From Curtobacterium sp. VKM Ac-1395 (GTDB lineage Bacteria > Actinomycetota > Actinomycetes > Actinomycetales > Microbacteriaceae), in assembly GCF_015350975.1 (NCBI RefSeq), contig NZ_JADKRX010000004.1:124001-188000 (forward strand): DNA of 64,000 nucleotides, given 5' to 3'. Every line of letters starts with the position of its first letter. The first letter of the stretch is position 1. Made by a program: the position numbers and the translations under genes. This document shows positions 49,026-58,085 of this stretch, piece by piece. The notes beneath the pieces were generated by a model, which was not told where the DNA came from, ran no database searches, and saw only the letters and a program-made list of their open reading frames with translations.

Positions 49026-52000
49026 TCAGCTGACGCGGTCGCGCCGGCGGCGGCCGAGCAGCCGCAGGACGAAGCCGAGCCCGAGCGCAGCGAGTGCGGC
49101 GGACAGCCATCCACCGAGCTCAGCGCCGGTGAACGCCAGCTCGCGGTCCTGCGCGCTGATCGGGGACGGGATCGTCGCGGGGGAGGCGTCGGAGGGTGCC
49201 GCGCCGAGCGAACCGCTCGACGTGGTGGAGCCAGGCACCGTCTGCGAGCCGGCATCGACACCCGTCCCGCTCTCGTGGTCTCCGTCCTCGACGCTGCTCT
49301 CGGGGACCAGGGTCACGAGCATGCTGCTGCCCTCTGACGTGTTGCCCGTCTCGTCGACGGCGACCACGGTGAGCAGGTGCGCGCCGGGGTCGAGCGGGAG
49401 CGTCGTGCGGAAGGCGAAGCGTCCGTCCTGGTCGGCGACGCCGCGGCCGATCTCACGCCCGTCCTCGTCGCTGACGATGACGGTCGAGCCCGGTTCAGCG
49501 GTGCCGCGGACGATGCCCGTGCCGTCGACGATGTCGTCGAAGTGCTCCAGCGCGGGAGCTGCCGGGGCCGTGGTGTCGACGTCGACGGTGGTCTTCGTGG
49601 GGGCGGAGGCGTTGCCGGCGTTGTCCTCGGCGATGATCTCGAGGTCGTGCTTGCCGTCCGTCAGGGGTTCGTCGAGCTCGACGGTCCAGTTGCCGTTCTC
49701 GTCGGCGGTGTCACGGCCGAGTTCCTCCCCGTTCTCGTCGCGGATGAGGACGACGGTGCCGGGTTCGGCGGTGCCGGTGATCGGGCCGGTGCCGTCGGCG
49801 AGGTCGGCGGGGCTGGTGACCTTCGGTGCGTCGGGTGCTTTCGTGTCGATGTCGACGGTGGTGTCTGTCGGGTCGGAGGCGTTGCCGGCCTTGTCCTCAG
49901 CGACGATCTCGAGGTCGTGGGACCCGTCCGTGAGGGGCTGGTCGAGTTCGACGGTCCAGTTGCCGTTCTCGTCGGCTTCGTCCTGGCCGATGACGTTGCC
50001 GTCCTCGTCGCGGATCACGACGATGGTGCCGGGCTCAGCGGTGCCGGTGATGGGTCCCTGTCCGTCGGCGAGGTCCGTCGGGCTGGTGACCTTCGGAGCG
50101 TCGGGTGCCTTCGTGTCCACGTCGACCGTGGTCTTCGTCGGGTCGGAGCTGTTCCCGGCCGTGTCCTCGGCGATGACTTCGAGGTCGTGCTTGCCGTCTT
50201 CGAGGGGTTCGTCGAGTTCGACGGACCAGTCGCCGTTGTCGTTCGCGGTGTCGCGGCCGATCTCGTTGCCGGTCTCGCCGCGGATGATGACGGTCGCGCC
50301 GGGTTCGGCGGTGCCGGTGATGGGGCCGGTGCCGTCGGCGAGGTCGGCGGGGCTGGTGACCTTCGGTGCGTCGGGTGCCTTCGTGTCGATGTCGACGGTG
50401 GTGTCTGTCGGGTCGGAGGTGTTGCCGGCGTCGTCCTGCGCGATGACTCCGAGGTCGTGCTTGCCGTCCGTGAGGGGATCGTCGAGCGTGACGGACCAGT
50501 CACCGTTCTCGTCGGCTTCGCCTTCGCCAATGACGTTGCCGTTCTCGTCGCGGATGATGATGGTCGCGCCGGGTTCGGCGGTGCCGGTGATCGGACCGGT
50601 GCCGTCGGCGAGGTCGGACGGGCTCGTCACGACGGGGGCGTTGGGCGCCTCGGTGTCGACGTCGACCGTGGTCGGAGTGGGTGCTGACTTGTTGCCCGCG
50701 TCGTCCTGTCCGATGACTTCGAGGTCGTGGGCGCCGTCCTTCAATGGCTCGTCGAGCGTGACGGTCCAGTCGCCGTTCTCGTCGGCTTCGCCTTCGCCAA
50801 TGACGTTGCCGTTCTCGTCGCGGACGATGACGGTCGCGCCGGGCTCTGCGGTGCCGGTGATGGGGCCGGTGCCGTCGGCGAGGTCCGACGGGCTCGTCAC
50901 GACGGGCGCGTCGGGCGCCTTCGTGTCGACGTCGACGGTGGTGTCTGTCGGGTCGGAGGTGTTCCCGGCCTTGTCCTGGGCGATGACCTCGAGGTCGTGC
51001 TTGCCTTCGTCGAGGGGTTCATCGAGTTCGACGGTCCAGTTGCCGTTCTCGTCGGCCTGGTCGCTCCCGATGACGTCGCCGTTCTCGTCGCGAATCACGA
51101 CCACCGTGCCCGGCTCTGCTGTGCCGGTGATGGGGCCCTTCCCGTCTGCGAGGTCGGCCGGGCTGGTCACGACGGGCGCGTTGGGCGCCTTTGTGTCGAT
51201 GTCGACGGTTGTGTCTGTCGGCGTGGAGGTGTTCCCCGCCTTGTCGGACGCGACGACTTCGAGGTCGTGCTTGCCTTCGTCGAGGGGTTCGTCGAGTTCG
51301 ACGGTCCAGTTGCCGTTCTCGTCGGCCTGGTCGCTCCCGATGACGTCGCCGTTCTCGTCGCGGATGATGACGGTCGCGCCGGGTTCGGCGGTGCCGGTGA
51401 TGGGGCCCTTCCCGTCCGCGAGGTCGGCAGGGCTGGTCACCTTGGGTGCGTCAGGTGCCTTCGTGTCCACGTCCACTGCGGTCTTCGTGGGGTCGGACGC
51501 GTTCCCGGCCTTGTCGGAAGCGACGACTTCGAGGTCGTGCTTGCCCTCGCCGAGCGGCTCGTCGAGTTCGACGGTCCAGTTGCCGTTCTCGTCGGCCTGG
51601 TCGCTCCCGATGACGTCGCCGTTCTCGTCGCGAATCACGACCACCGTTCCCGGCTCTGCTGTGCCGGTGATCGGACCCTTCCCGTCTGCGAGGTCGGCCG
51701 GGCTGGTCACGACGGGCGCGTCGGGTGCCTTCGTGTCGACGTCAACTGTGGTGTCGGTCGGCTTCGAGGTGTTGCCGGCCTTGTCCGAGGCGACGACTTC
51801 GAGGTCGTGCTTGCCCTCGCCGAGGGGCTCGTCGAGTTCGATGGACCAGTCCCCGTTCTCGTCCGCTTCGTCCTGGCCGATGACGTCCCCGTCTTCGTCG
51901 CGGATGACCACGACGGTGCCGGGCTCTGCGGTGCCGCTGATCGGGCCCTGGCCGTCGGACAGGTCCGACGGGCTGGTCACCTTGGGGGAGTCAGGCGCTT

Positions 52001-54143
52001 TCGTATCGACGTCGACGGTGGTGTCGGTTGGCGTGGAGGTGTTCCCGGCCTTGTCGGAGGCGACGACTTCGAGGTCGTGCTTGCCCTCGCCGAGCGGCTC
52101 GTCGAGTTCGATGCTCCAGTTGCCGTCCTTGTCGGCTTCGTCCTGCCCGATGACGTTGCCGTCCTCGTCCCGGATCACGATCGTGGCCCCGGGCTCGGCG
52201 GTGCCGGTGATCGGTCCGGTGCCGTCGGCCAGGTCCGACGGGCTGGTGACGACGGGTGCGTCCGGGGCGTCCGCATCGACGTCGACGGTGATCGGCGTCG
52301 GCGCGGAGACGTTGCCGCTCGCGTCGGATGCGACGAGCTCGAGGCTGTGCGCGCCGTCGACGAGCGGCTCGTCGAGCACGATCTCGAACAGTCCCTCAGG
52401 TCCTGCCTCGCCACGGCCGATCTCGTCGCCGTCCTCGTTGCGGACGATCACGGTCGCGCCGGGCTCGGCGGAGCCGGTGAAGGGACCGGTGCCGTCAGTC
52501 AGGGACTCGGGCGTGGTGCTGATGGGCGCGTCGGGTGCGGTGACGTCCGGCGCGACGACGGTGACCGGCGACGGGCCGGACTCGTTGCCGGCATCGTCCC
52601 GGGCGACGACGACGAGCTCGTGGGGGCCTTCGTCGAGTGGTGCGTCGAGACGGACAGCGAACTCGCCGTCGCCGTCTGCTCGGTCCTGCCCCAGGGGCCG
52701 CCCGTCCTGGTCCCGGATGACCACGAGGGCGCCCGGTTCCGCGGTGCCGACGACGGGCCCGGTCGGCGACGCGAGCTCCTGTCGGTCGACGGTGGGGGCG
52801 TCGGGCGCGGTCGTGTCGAGGACGGTCGCCGTCGCAGCGGTGGCGGGGGAGACGTTGCCGACGGCATCCGCGGCGACGACGTCGAGCTCGGTCGTGCCCA
52901 CAGGGAGCGGCTCGTCGAGCTGCACGGAGAAGGACCCGTCGGCCTCTGCCGTGGCCCTGCCGAGTTCGTTGCCGTCTCGGTCGCGGACGATGACCGTGGA
53001 GCGCGGTTCGGCGGACCCGGTGATGGGGCCGGTCGGGTCGGTGAGGGTTCCGGGGTCGTCGACGACCGGAGCGTCGGGGGCGGTCGCGTCGACGTCGAGG
53101 GTCGCGACGGTCGGCGTCGCCGTCATGCCGTTGCGGTGCTGCAGGGCGGTGACGGTCACCGGACCCTCGGGCAGGGCCTCGGTGACGGGGAACATCCACG
53201 TGCCGTCGTCCTCGACCGGCACGGTGACGAGGGGCTGGTCACCCACGGTCAGGTCGATGGTCCCGCCGGGGACGCCACGTCCACGGATGACCGGTGTCGG
53301 GCCGACCTTCGTCGACGGCTCGTTGATGACGGCAGCGGTGAGGGCGACCGTGATGACGAGGGTGGTGGAGGTCTGCGTGCTGGTGTTCTCGAAGCCGGAC
53401 TCCGGGTTGGGCACGAAGGATCCGACGAGCGTGATCTGGTCACCGGGCATCGCATCGGCGTCGACCTTGAAGGGCACGCGGATGTGGGAGAAGTTGGCGC
53501 CTCCGGTGTTGAGCGCGTGCGGGTTGGCGTTGACGCAGGTGTTCGTCTTGCGGTCAGCACTGTAGGTACAGCCGACGACGTTGGCCGTCCCCACGTTGGA
53601 GACCGCCCACGGGAGCCTCGCCGGGAAGGTGGCCGGCCCGGTGATCGTCCACTGGATGTCGAGCTTCCGGTTGGGCACCGCGACGCTTCCGCGGTTCTTG
53701 ATGTTCAGCGAGGAGTTGTCGTCGACCTGTTGTCCGGGCAGCGCGGTCGCGGTGCCCCCGCCCTCTGCGACCAGGTTCACGGAAGTCGCGGCGGGGGCCA
53801 CATCCGGAGCCGCGGCAACCGGTGCCGGCGCGGAAGCAGGAGCAGGAGCAGGAGCCGGATCAAGACCCACGGTCGGCTCGGGCTGCGGGTCCTCCGCCGC
53901 AGCCGTGGGCTCCGGGGTCGGTGCGACCTCCTCGACGAGCTCGGCGTCCTCACCAGCCAGCGCGGGCTCCGGCGTCTCATCGCTCGCAGGCAGTTCCGAC
54001 GCCGCGTCCGTCGGCGTCGTGTCGTCCTCGATGGGCGGCGCTTCGACCGTGGCCTCCGTCGCGGCGGCCACGTCGGGCACGGCCAACGGTGCGAAGGCGA
54101 GCAGGAGCGCGGCGGCGGTGGTGGCTCTGGTGCGCGGGGGCAT
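49026..54143 (-). CDS. Giant cell-wall surface protein with fourteen 90-residue Ig-like repeats and LAFTG sorting signal
   Basis: A 1705-residue protein. Signal peptide about 1-28; Pro/Glu/Ala-rich stalk to about 120; an N-terminal adhesin-like beta domain (about 120-270) with two Cys; a first Ig-like unit; then fourteen repeats of about 90 residues (coding about 49300-53085), each with the pattern APDAPVVTSP-DLADGTGPITGTAEPG ... DEPL ... AGN. It ends LAFTG at 1669-1673, a hydrophobic helix and RRRRDRVS, an LAXTG signal typical of class E sortases in actinobacteria. It is probably wall-anchored and extended, for adhesion or biofilm. No sortase gene lies in the window. Confidence 0.9.
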   Translation of the reverse strand: MPPRTRATTAAALLLAFAPLAVPDVAAATEATVEAPPIEDDTTPTDAASELPASDETPEPALAGEDAELVEEVAPTPEPTAAAEDPQPEPTVGLDPAPAPAPASAPAPVAAAPDVAPAATSVNLVAEGGGTATALPGQQVDDNSSLNIKNRGSVAVPNRKLDIQWTITGPATFPARLPWAVSNVGTANVVGCTYSADRKTNTCVNANPHALNTGGANFSHIRVPFKVDADAMPGDQITLVGSFVPNPESGFENTSTQTSTTLVITVALTAAVINEPSTKVGPTPVIRGRGVPGGTIDLTVGDQPLVTVPVEDDGTWMFPVTEALPEGPVTVTALQHRNGMTATPTVATLDVDATAPDAPVVDDPGTLTDPTGPITGSAEPRSTVIVRDRDGNELGRATAEADGSFSVQLDEPLPVGTTELDVVAADAVGNVSPATAATATVLDTTAPDAPTVDRQELASPTGPVVGTAEPGALVVIRDQDGRPLGQDRADGDGEFAVRLDAPLDEGPHELVVVARDDAGNESGPSPVTVVAPDVTAPDAPISTTPESLTDGTGPFTGSAEPGATVIVRNEDGDEIGRGEAGPEGLFEIVLDEPLVDGAHSLELVASDASGNVSAPTPITVDVDADAPDAPVVTSPSDLADGTGPITGTAEPGATIVIRDEDGNVIGQDEADKDGNWSIELDEPLGEGKHDLEVVASDKAGNTSTPTDTTVDVDTKAPDSPKVTSPSDLSDGQGPISGTAEPGTVVVIRDEDGDVIGQDEADENGDWSIELDEPLGEGKHDLEVVASDKAGNTSKPTDTTVDVDTKAPDAPVVTSPADLADGKGPITGTAEPGTVVVIRDENGDVIGSDQADENGNWTVELDEPLGEGKHDLEVVASDKAGNASDPTKTAVDVDTKAPDAPKVTSPADLADGKGPITGTAEPGATVIIRDENGDVIGSDQADENGNWTVELDEPLDEGKHDLEVVASDKAGNTSTPTDTTVDIDTKAPNAPVVTSPADLADGKGPITGTAEPGTVVVIRDENGDVIGSDQADENGNWTVELDEPLDEGKHDLEVIAQDKAGNTSDPTDTTVDVDTKAPDAPVVTSPSDLADGTGPITGTAEPGATVIVRDENGNVIGEGEADENGDWTVTLDEPLKDGAHDLEVIGQDDAGNKSAPTPTTVDVDTEAPNAPVVTSPSDLADGTGPITGTAEPGATIIIRDENGNVIGEGEADENGDWSVTLDDPLTDGKHDLGVIAQDDAGNTSDPTDTTVDIDTKAPDAPKVTSPADLADGTGPITGTAEPGATVIIRGETGNEIGRDTANDNGDWSVELDEPLEDGKHDLEVIAEDTAGNSSDPTKTTVDVDTKAPDAPKVTSPTDLADGQGPITGTAEPGTIVVIRDEDGNVIGQDEADENGNWTVELDQPLTDGSHDLEIVAEDKAGNASDPTDTTVDIDTKAPDAPKVTSPADLADGTGPITGTAEPGTVVLIRDENGEELGRDTADENGNWTVELDEPLTDGKHDLEIIAEDNAGNASAPTKTTVDVDTTAPAAPALEHFDDIVDGTGIVRGTAEPGSTVIVSDEDGREIGRGVADQDGRFAFRTTLPLDPGAHLLTVVAVDETGNTSEGSSMLVTLVPESSVEDGDHESGTGVDAGSQTVPGSTTSSGSLGAAPSDASPATIPSPISAQDRELAFTGAELGGWLSAALAALGLGFVLRLLGRRRRDRVS
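49300..53085 (-). repeat. Fourteen tandem 270-bp coding repeats
   Basis: The period is 270 bases (90 codons), for example matching segments at 49780, 50050 and 50320. Units 4-13 are alike and units 6-8 (about 50930-51740) are nearly identical, including a shared block from about 51015 to 51075 repeated at 51285 and 51555. Units 1-3 and 14 are the most diverged. This indicates recent expansion in the middle of the array. Confidence 0.9.
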
Positions 54144-54172
54144 TCGGTCTCCGATCCTCGGGTGTGAGCATC

Positions 54173-54201
54173 AGCATACGAAATATCAATAACGAACGCA
54201 A
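54173..54201 (-). promoter_or_regulatory. Promoter of the giant surface protein gene
   Basis: On the minus strand TTGCGT (54201-54196), a 17-base spacer and TATGCT (54178-54173) form a good housekeeping promoter in an unusually AT-rich patch, leaving an untranslated leader of about 22-25 bases with GGAGACCG before the ATG at 54143. Confidence 0.7.
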
Positions 54202-54285
54202 TGCTTCACTCCCGGGAAACGGACCGCCGAACGCTTCCGGATCGCGCATCCAGGCCAGATGCGGAAGTATGTATCGGTGACGATC

Positions 54286-55359
54286 ATGACGGAACGGCCG
54301 GTCGACGAGTCGACGACCACTGAAACCGAGCGGCCCGGCAACGCGACGGCGAGGCACGACAACGTCGCGCTGCTCTCGGTGGCGACCACGGTGGCCGAGC
54401 GTGTGACGACCTCGGCGGACATCGAGGAGAAGCTCCGCGGGGTGCTCCGACGCCTGCGTCTGCCGATGGGTCTGCTCGAGCGGGTGGCCGGTGTCAAGGA
54501 GCGTCGCAACTGGGGCGAGGGGCAGTCCTTCCAGGACGCCGCCATCGACGCCGGACGCCGTGCCATGGCCGAGGCGGGCATCAAGCCCGAGGACGTCGGC
54601 CTGCTCATCAACACCTCGGTGACCCGTCCCCACCTCGAACCCTCCGTCGCCGTGCGTCTGCACCACGGACTCGGGCTGCCGTCGTCGGCGATCAACTTCG
54701 ACATCGCGAACGCCTGCCTCGGGTTCGTCAACGCCATGAGCGTCGCCGCGGGCATGATCGACTCCGGTCAGATCAAGTACGCGCTCGTGGTCGACGGCGA
54801 GGACGCCGACCAGGTGCAGCTCAACACGATCGAGCGCCTGAACCAGGGCGGCCGGAACCGCAAGGACTTCATGAGCGAGTTCGCCAGCCTGACGCTCGGC
54901 TCCGGTGCTGCCGCTGCCGTGCTCGGCCCGGCGGACATGCACCCGGGTGGACACCGGATCGTGGGCGGCGTCACCCGCGCGGCGACCCAGTGGTACGACC
55001 TCTGTGTCGGCAGCGTCGACGGCATGTTCACGGACGCCAAGATGCTGCTCAAGGGCGGCATGGAGCTCGTCGTCGCGGCCTGGAACGAGGCCCGTGCCCA
55101 CTTCGACTGGGCGGACATGGACCGCTACGTCCTGCACCAGGTCTCGGACGTGCACACCAACGCCTTCGTCGAGGCCATCGGCGTCCCGCGCGAGAAGGTC
55201 CCCACCACGTACGAGCGCTTCGGCAACGTCGGCCCGGCGTCGATCCCGATCACCCTGGCGGACGAGGTCGCGAGCGGACGCATCCGCCCCGGCGACCGCG
55301 TCTTCCTCGGCGGGGTCGGCTCCGGCATCAACACGGCGATGATGGAACTCCGCTGGTGA
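54286..55359 (+). CDS. oleA: Olefin biosynthesis thiolase OleA (ketoacyl synthase III family)
   Basis: A 357-residue thiolase-fold enzyme that condenses two acyl-CoAs head to head into a beta-keto acid. Cys144 (NACLGF), His284 (LHQVSD) and Asn314 (GNVGPAS) are the active-site residues, and Glu118 (HLEPS) matches the second base specific to OleA. ATG at 54286 was preferred over one at 54259 because the longer form adds only MRKYVSVTI, which would overlap a likely promoter -10 (TATGTA). It overlaps the next gene by GTGA and heads an oleA-oleBC-oleD operon. Confidence 0.88.
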   Translation: MTERPVDESTTTETERPGNATARHDNVALLSVATTVAERVTTSADIEEKLRGVLRRLRLPMGLLERVAGVKERRNWGEGQSFQDAAIDAGRRAMAEAGIKPEDVGLLINTSVTRPHLEPSVAVRLHHGLGLPSSAINFDIANACLGFVNAMSVAAGMIDSGQIKYALVVDGEDADQVQLNTIERLNQGGRNRKDFMSEFASLTLGSGAAAAVLGPADMHPGGHRIVGGVTRAATQWYDLCVGSVDGMFTDAKMLLKGGMELVVAAWNEARAHFDWADMDRYVLHQVSDVHTNAFVEAIGVPREKVPTTYERFGNVGPASIPITLADEVASGRIRPGDRVFLGGVGSGINTAMMELRW

Positions 55360-58085
55360 CATCGGGGCTGCCCCGCGTCGCCGCGAGCACTGCTCCGGCG
55401 ACGCAGCCGCCCTCGCTGCCCGGCCTCGACCCCGCGTGGTCGCGCCTGGTCACGGTGCCAGCAGACCGCTCGGTCCGGCCGGGAGGCTCGGATCACGCCG
55501 AGCGCACCTGGCACGTCCTCGACACGGCCGCGTCCCTGGCTGCGCTGGGGGTGGAACCGGTCGGCACGCTGCTGTGCGTGCACGGCAACCCGACGTGGTC
55601 GTACCTGTGGCGGTCGGTGCTCCGCACCTCGCTCGACGTCGCCGCCGCGGGCGGTCCGGCCTGGCGCGTGGTCGCCGTCGACCAGCTCGACATGGGCTTC
55701 TCGGAGCGCACCGGGGTCCTCCGCGGCCTGCCGCAGCGCGTCGCGGACCTCGGTGCGCTGACGGACGAGCTCGGGCTGACCGGACCCGTGGTCACCCTCG
55801 GCCACGACTGGGGTGGGGTCGTCTCCCTCGGTTGGGCCGTGGACCACCCGGACCTCGTGGTCGGTGTGACCACGTGCAACACGGCCGTGCACCAGCCCGA
55901 CGACGCTCCCGTCCCGGCGCCCCTGCGCCTGGCGCTCCGCCCGCAGGTGCTCGGTCGCGGCACGGTCGTCACGCCCGCCTTCCTCGAGACGACGCTGGCG
56001 ATCGCCCACCCGAAGCTCGACCGGGCCGTGGCGGACGGCTTCCGCGCTCCCTACCGAGGCGCTGCCCGGCGTGGCGGCATCGGCGGCTTCGTCGCCGACA
56101 TCCCCCTCGGCGCCGCACACCCGAGTGCCCGCGAGCTCGACCGGATCGCGTCCGGCGTGGCCGCGCTCGACGTCCCCGCACTGCTGCTCTGGGGGCCGCG
56201 GGACCCGGTGTTCCTGGAGCGCTACCTCGACGACCTGGTCGACCGGCTGCCGCACGCCGACGTACACCGCTTCGAGGGCGCCGGGCACCTGCTTCCGGAG
56301 GATGCCGACGTCGCCGGCACGATGTTCGACTGGTTGGGCGACCGCCTGCCGGAGGGCCACGTGCCCGCCGGGGACGAGCCGAGCCTCCCGTCCGGTCCTG
56401 ACGCGCCTTCCCGACCCCTGTGGGCGGCACTGGACGCCCTCCGCGACTCGGACGAGGCCGCCCTCGTCGAGATGGCGGCGCCGGGCGGCACCCGGACGAT
56501 CAGCTGGCGGCTGCTGTCGCGACGCGTCGACGAGGTCGCAGCCGGTCTGCTCGACGTCGGGGTCCGACCGGGTGACCGCGTCTCGCTGCTCGTGACGCCC
56601 GGAGCCGACCTGACAGCTGCGCTGTACGCCTCGATCAGGATCGGCGCGACCGTGGTCGTGGCGGACGCGGGACTCGGGCTGCGCGGCCTCACGCGTGCCG
56701 TGAAGGGCGCCCGGCCGGACTGGGTCATCGGGGCGCTGCCCGGACTGGCCGCGGCCCGAGCGCTCGGGTGGCCCGGTCGACGGATCGCGACGCTCGCGCT
56801 GCCGGCTCCGGCACGCGCGGCGCTCCGGGTGGAGCACACGCTCGCCGGGGTGGCGCGCCGTGGTGCCCGTCGTCTCGCCGCAGGCACCGCGTTGCCGGAC
56901 GCCCCGCCGTCGGACACCCCGGCTGCCGTGCTCTTCACGTCCGGGTCGACCGGTCCGGCGAAGGGCGTCGTCTACACGCACGCGCAGCTCGGGGCCGTCC
57001 GCGACGTGCTCTCGGCGCAGTACGGCATCGGCGTCGGCACGGGGCTCGTCGCCGGCTTCGCCCCGTTCGCGCTGCTCGGACCCGCGCTCGGAGCCCGGTC
57101 GGTCGCACCGGACATGGACGTCACCGCGCCGCGCACGCTCACCGCGTCGGCCGTCGCCGCGTCCGTCGTCGCTGCGGACGCGACCGTGGTGTTCCTGTCG
57201 CCGGCCGCGCTCGCGAACGTGGTCGCCACCGCGGGTGCGCTCGACGCCTCCGAGCAGGCGGCGCTCGCTCGCGTGCGGCTGTTCCTGTCGGCGGGCGCTC
57301 CCGTGTCGGCGGCGTTGCTGACCGCGGCGACCGAGCTCATGCCGAACGCCAGCGCCCACACCCCCTACGGCATGACCGAGGGGCTGCTCATGACCGACGT
57401 CGACCTGCCCGCGATCCGTGCGGCTGCCTCGGTCGTCGACGGTGACGGTGGCGGCGACGGTGCTGGCGCCGGCGGGGTCTGCGTCGGCCGGCCCGCGGCG
57501 TCCGTGCAGGTGCGCATCGCCCCGCTGTCCGCCTCCGGGTCGCCGACCGGTGACCTCACCGACGAGCCCGACGTCACCGGGGAGATCGTCGTCGCCGCGC
57601 CGCACGTGCGCCAGGCCTACGACCGGCTGTGGCGGACGAACCGGGCGTCACGCCTCGGGCTGACCGACCCGCGCGGCCACCGCACGGGCGACGTCGGCCA
57701 CCTGGACGCCTCCGGGCAGCTCTGGGTCGAGGGCCGGTTGCAGCACGTCGTCACGACGCCGTCCGGGGTGCTGACGCCCGTCGGGCCCGAGCAGCGCATC
57801 GAACGCGTGCAGGGCGTGGGACGGGTCGGCGTCGCCGGCATAGGACCCAGCGGCACCCAGCAGGTCGTCGCGGTCGTCGAGACCGTGCCGGCAGCGCGGA
57901 AGCCGGGCCTGGCGCCGTCGGACCTCGCCGCAGCCGTGCGTGCCGCAGCAGGGATCTCGGTGGCCGCCGTGCTCGTCGTGCCGGTGCTGCCGACGGACAT
58001 CCGCCACAACTCGAAGGTCGACCGCACCCGTCTGGCGCGCTGGGCGACGTCGGTGCTCAGCGGCGGGCGGATGGTGCGGCCGTGA
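55356..58085 (+). CDS. oleBC: OleBC fusion: beta-lactone decarboxylase and AMP-dependent beta-lactone synthetase
   Basis: A 909-residue fusion. Residues about 40-335 are an alpha/beta hydrolase of the haloalkane dehalogenase type (OleB): HGNPT 76-80, nucleophile Asp151 in GHDWGG, His in EGAGHLLPE. Residues about 365-905 are an AMP-forming ligase-like domain (OleC): FTSGSTGPAKG, TPYGMTEG, HRTGDVGHLD and a late Lys in RHNSKVDR. OleC makes a beta-lactone from the beta-hydroxy acid and OleB removes CO2 to give the cis-olefin. OleBC fusions are known in actinobacteria. The joint (about 340-360) carries DNA of the terminator palindrome family. GTG start; GTGA overlap with oleD. Confidence 0.9.
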   Translation: MTSGLPRVAASTAPATQPPSLPGLDPAWSRLVTVPADRSVRPGGSDHAERTWHVLDTAASLAALGVEPVGTLLCVHGNPTWSYLWRSVLRTSLDVAAAGGPAWRVVAVDQLDMGFSERTGVLRGLPQRVADLGALTDELGLTGPVVTLGHDWGGVVSLGWAVDHPDLVVGVTTCNTAVHQPDDAPVPAPLRLALRPQVLGRGTVVTPAFLETTLAIAHPKLDRAVADGFRAPYRGAARRGGIGGFVADIPLGAAHPSARELDRIASGVAALDVPALLLWGPRDPVFLERYLDDLVDRLPHADVHRFEGAGHLLPEDADVAGTMFDWLGDRLPEGHVPAGDEPSLPSGPDAPSRPLWAALDALRDSDEAALVEMAAPGGTRTISWRLLSRRVDEVAAGLLDVGVRPGDRVSLLVTPGADLTAALYASIRIGATVVVADAGLGLRGLTRAVKGARPDWVIGALPGLAAARALGWPGRRIATLALPAPARAALRVEHTLAGVARRGARRLAAGTALPDAPPSDTPAAVLFTSGSTGPAKGVVYTHAQLGAVRDVLSAQYGIGVGTGLVAGFAPFALLGPALGARSVAPDMDVTAPRTLTASAVAASVVAADATVVFLSPAALANVVATAGALDASEQAALARVRLFLSAGAPVSAALLTAATELMPNASAHTPYGMTEGLLMTDVDLPAIRAAASVVDGDGGGDGAGAGGVCVGRPAASVQVRIAPLSASGSPTGDLTDEPDVTGEIVVAAPHVRQAYDRLWRTNRASRLGLTDPRGHRTGDVGHLDASGQLWVEGRLQHVVTTPSGVLTPVGPEQRIERVQGVGRVGVAGIGPSGTQQVVAVVETVPAARKPGLAPSDLAAAVRAAAGISVAAVLVVPVLPTDIRHNSKVDRTRLARWATSVLSGGRMVRP

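Noticed and set aside
49021..53565. Plus-strand open frame of 1514 codons (and another of 1146 codons) antisense to the giant surface protein
   Set aside because: It exists only because the 270-bp repeats are in phase and stop-free in several frames; its product is low-complexity Ser/Pro/Val repeats with no domain, while the minus strand has a signal peptide, Ig repeats and a sorting signal.
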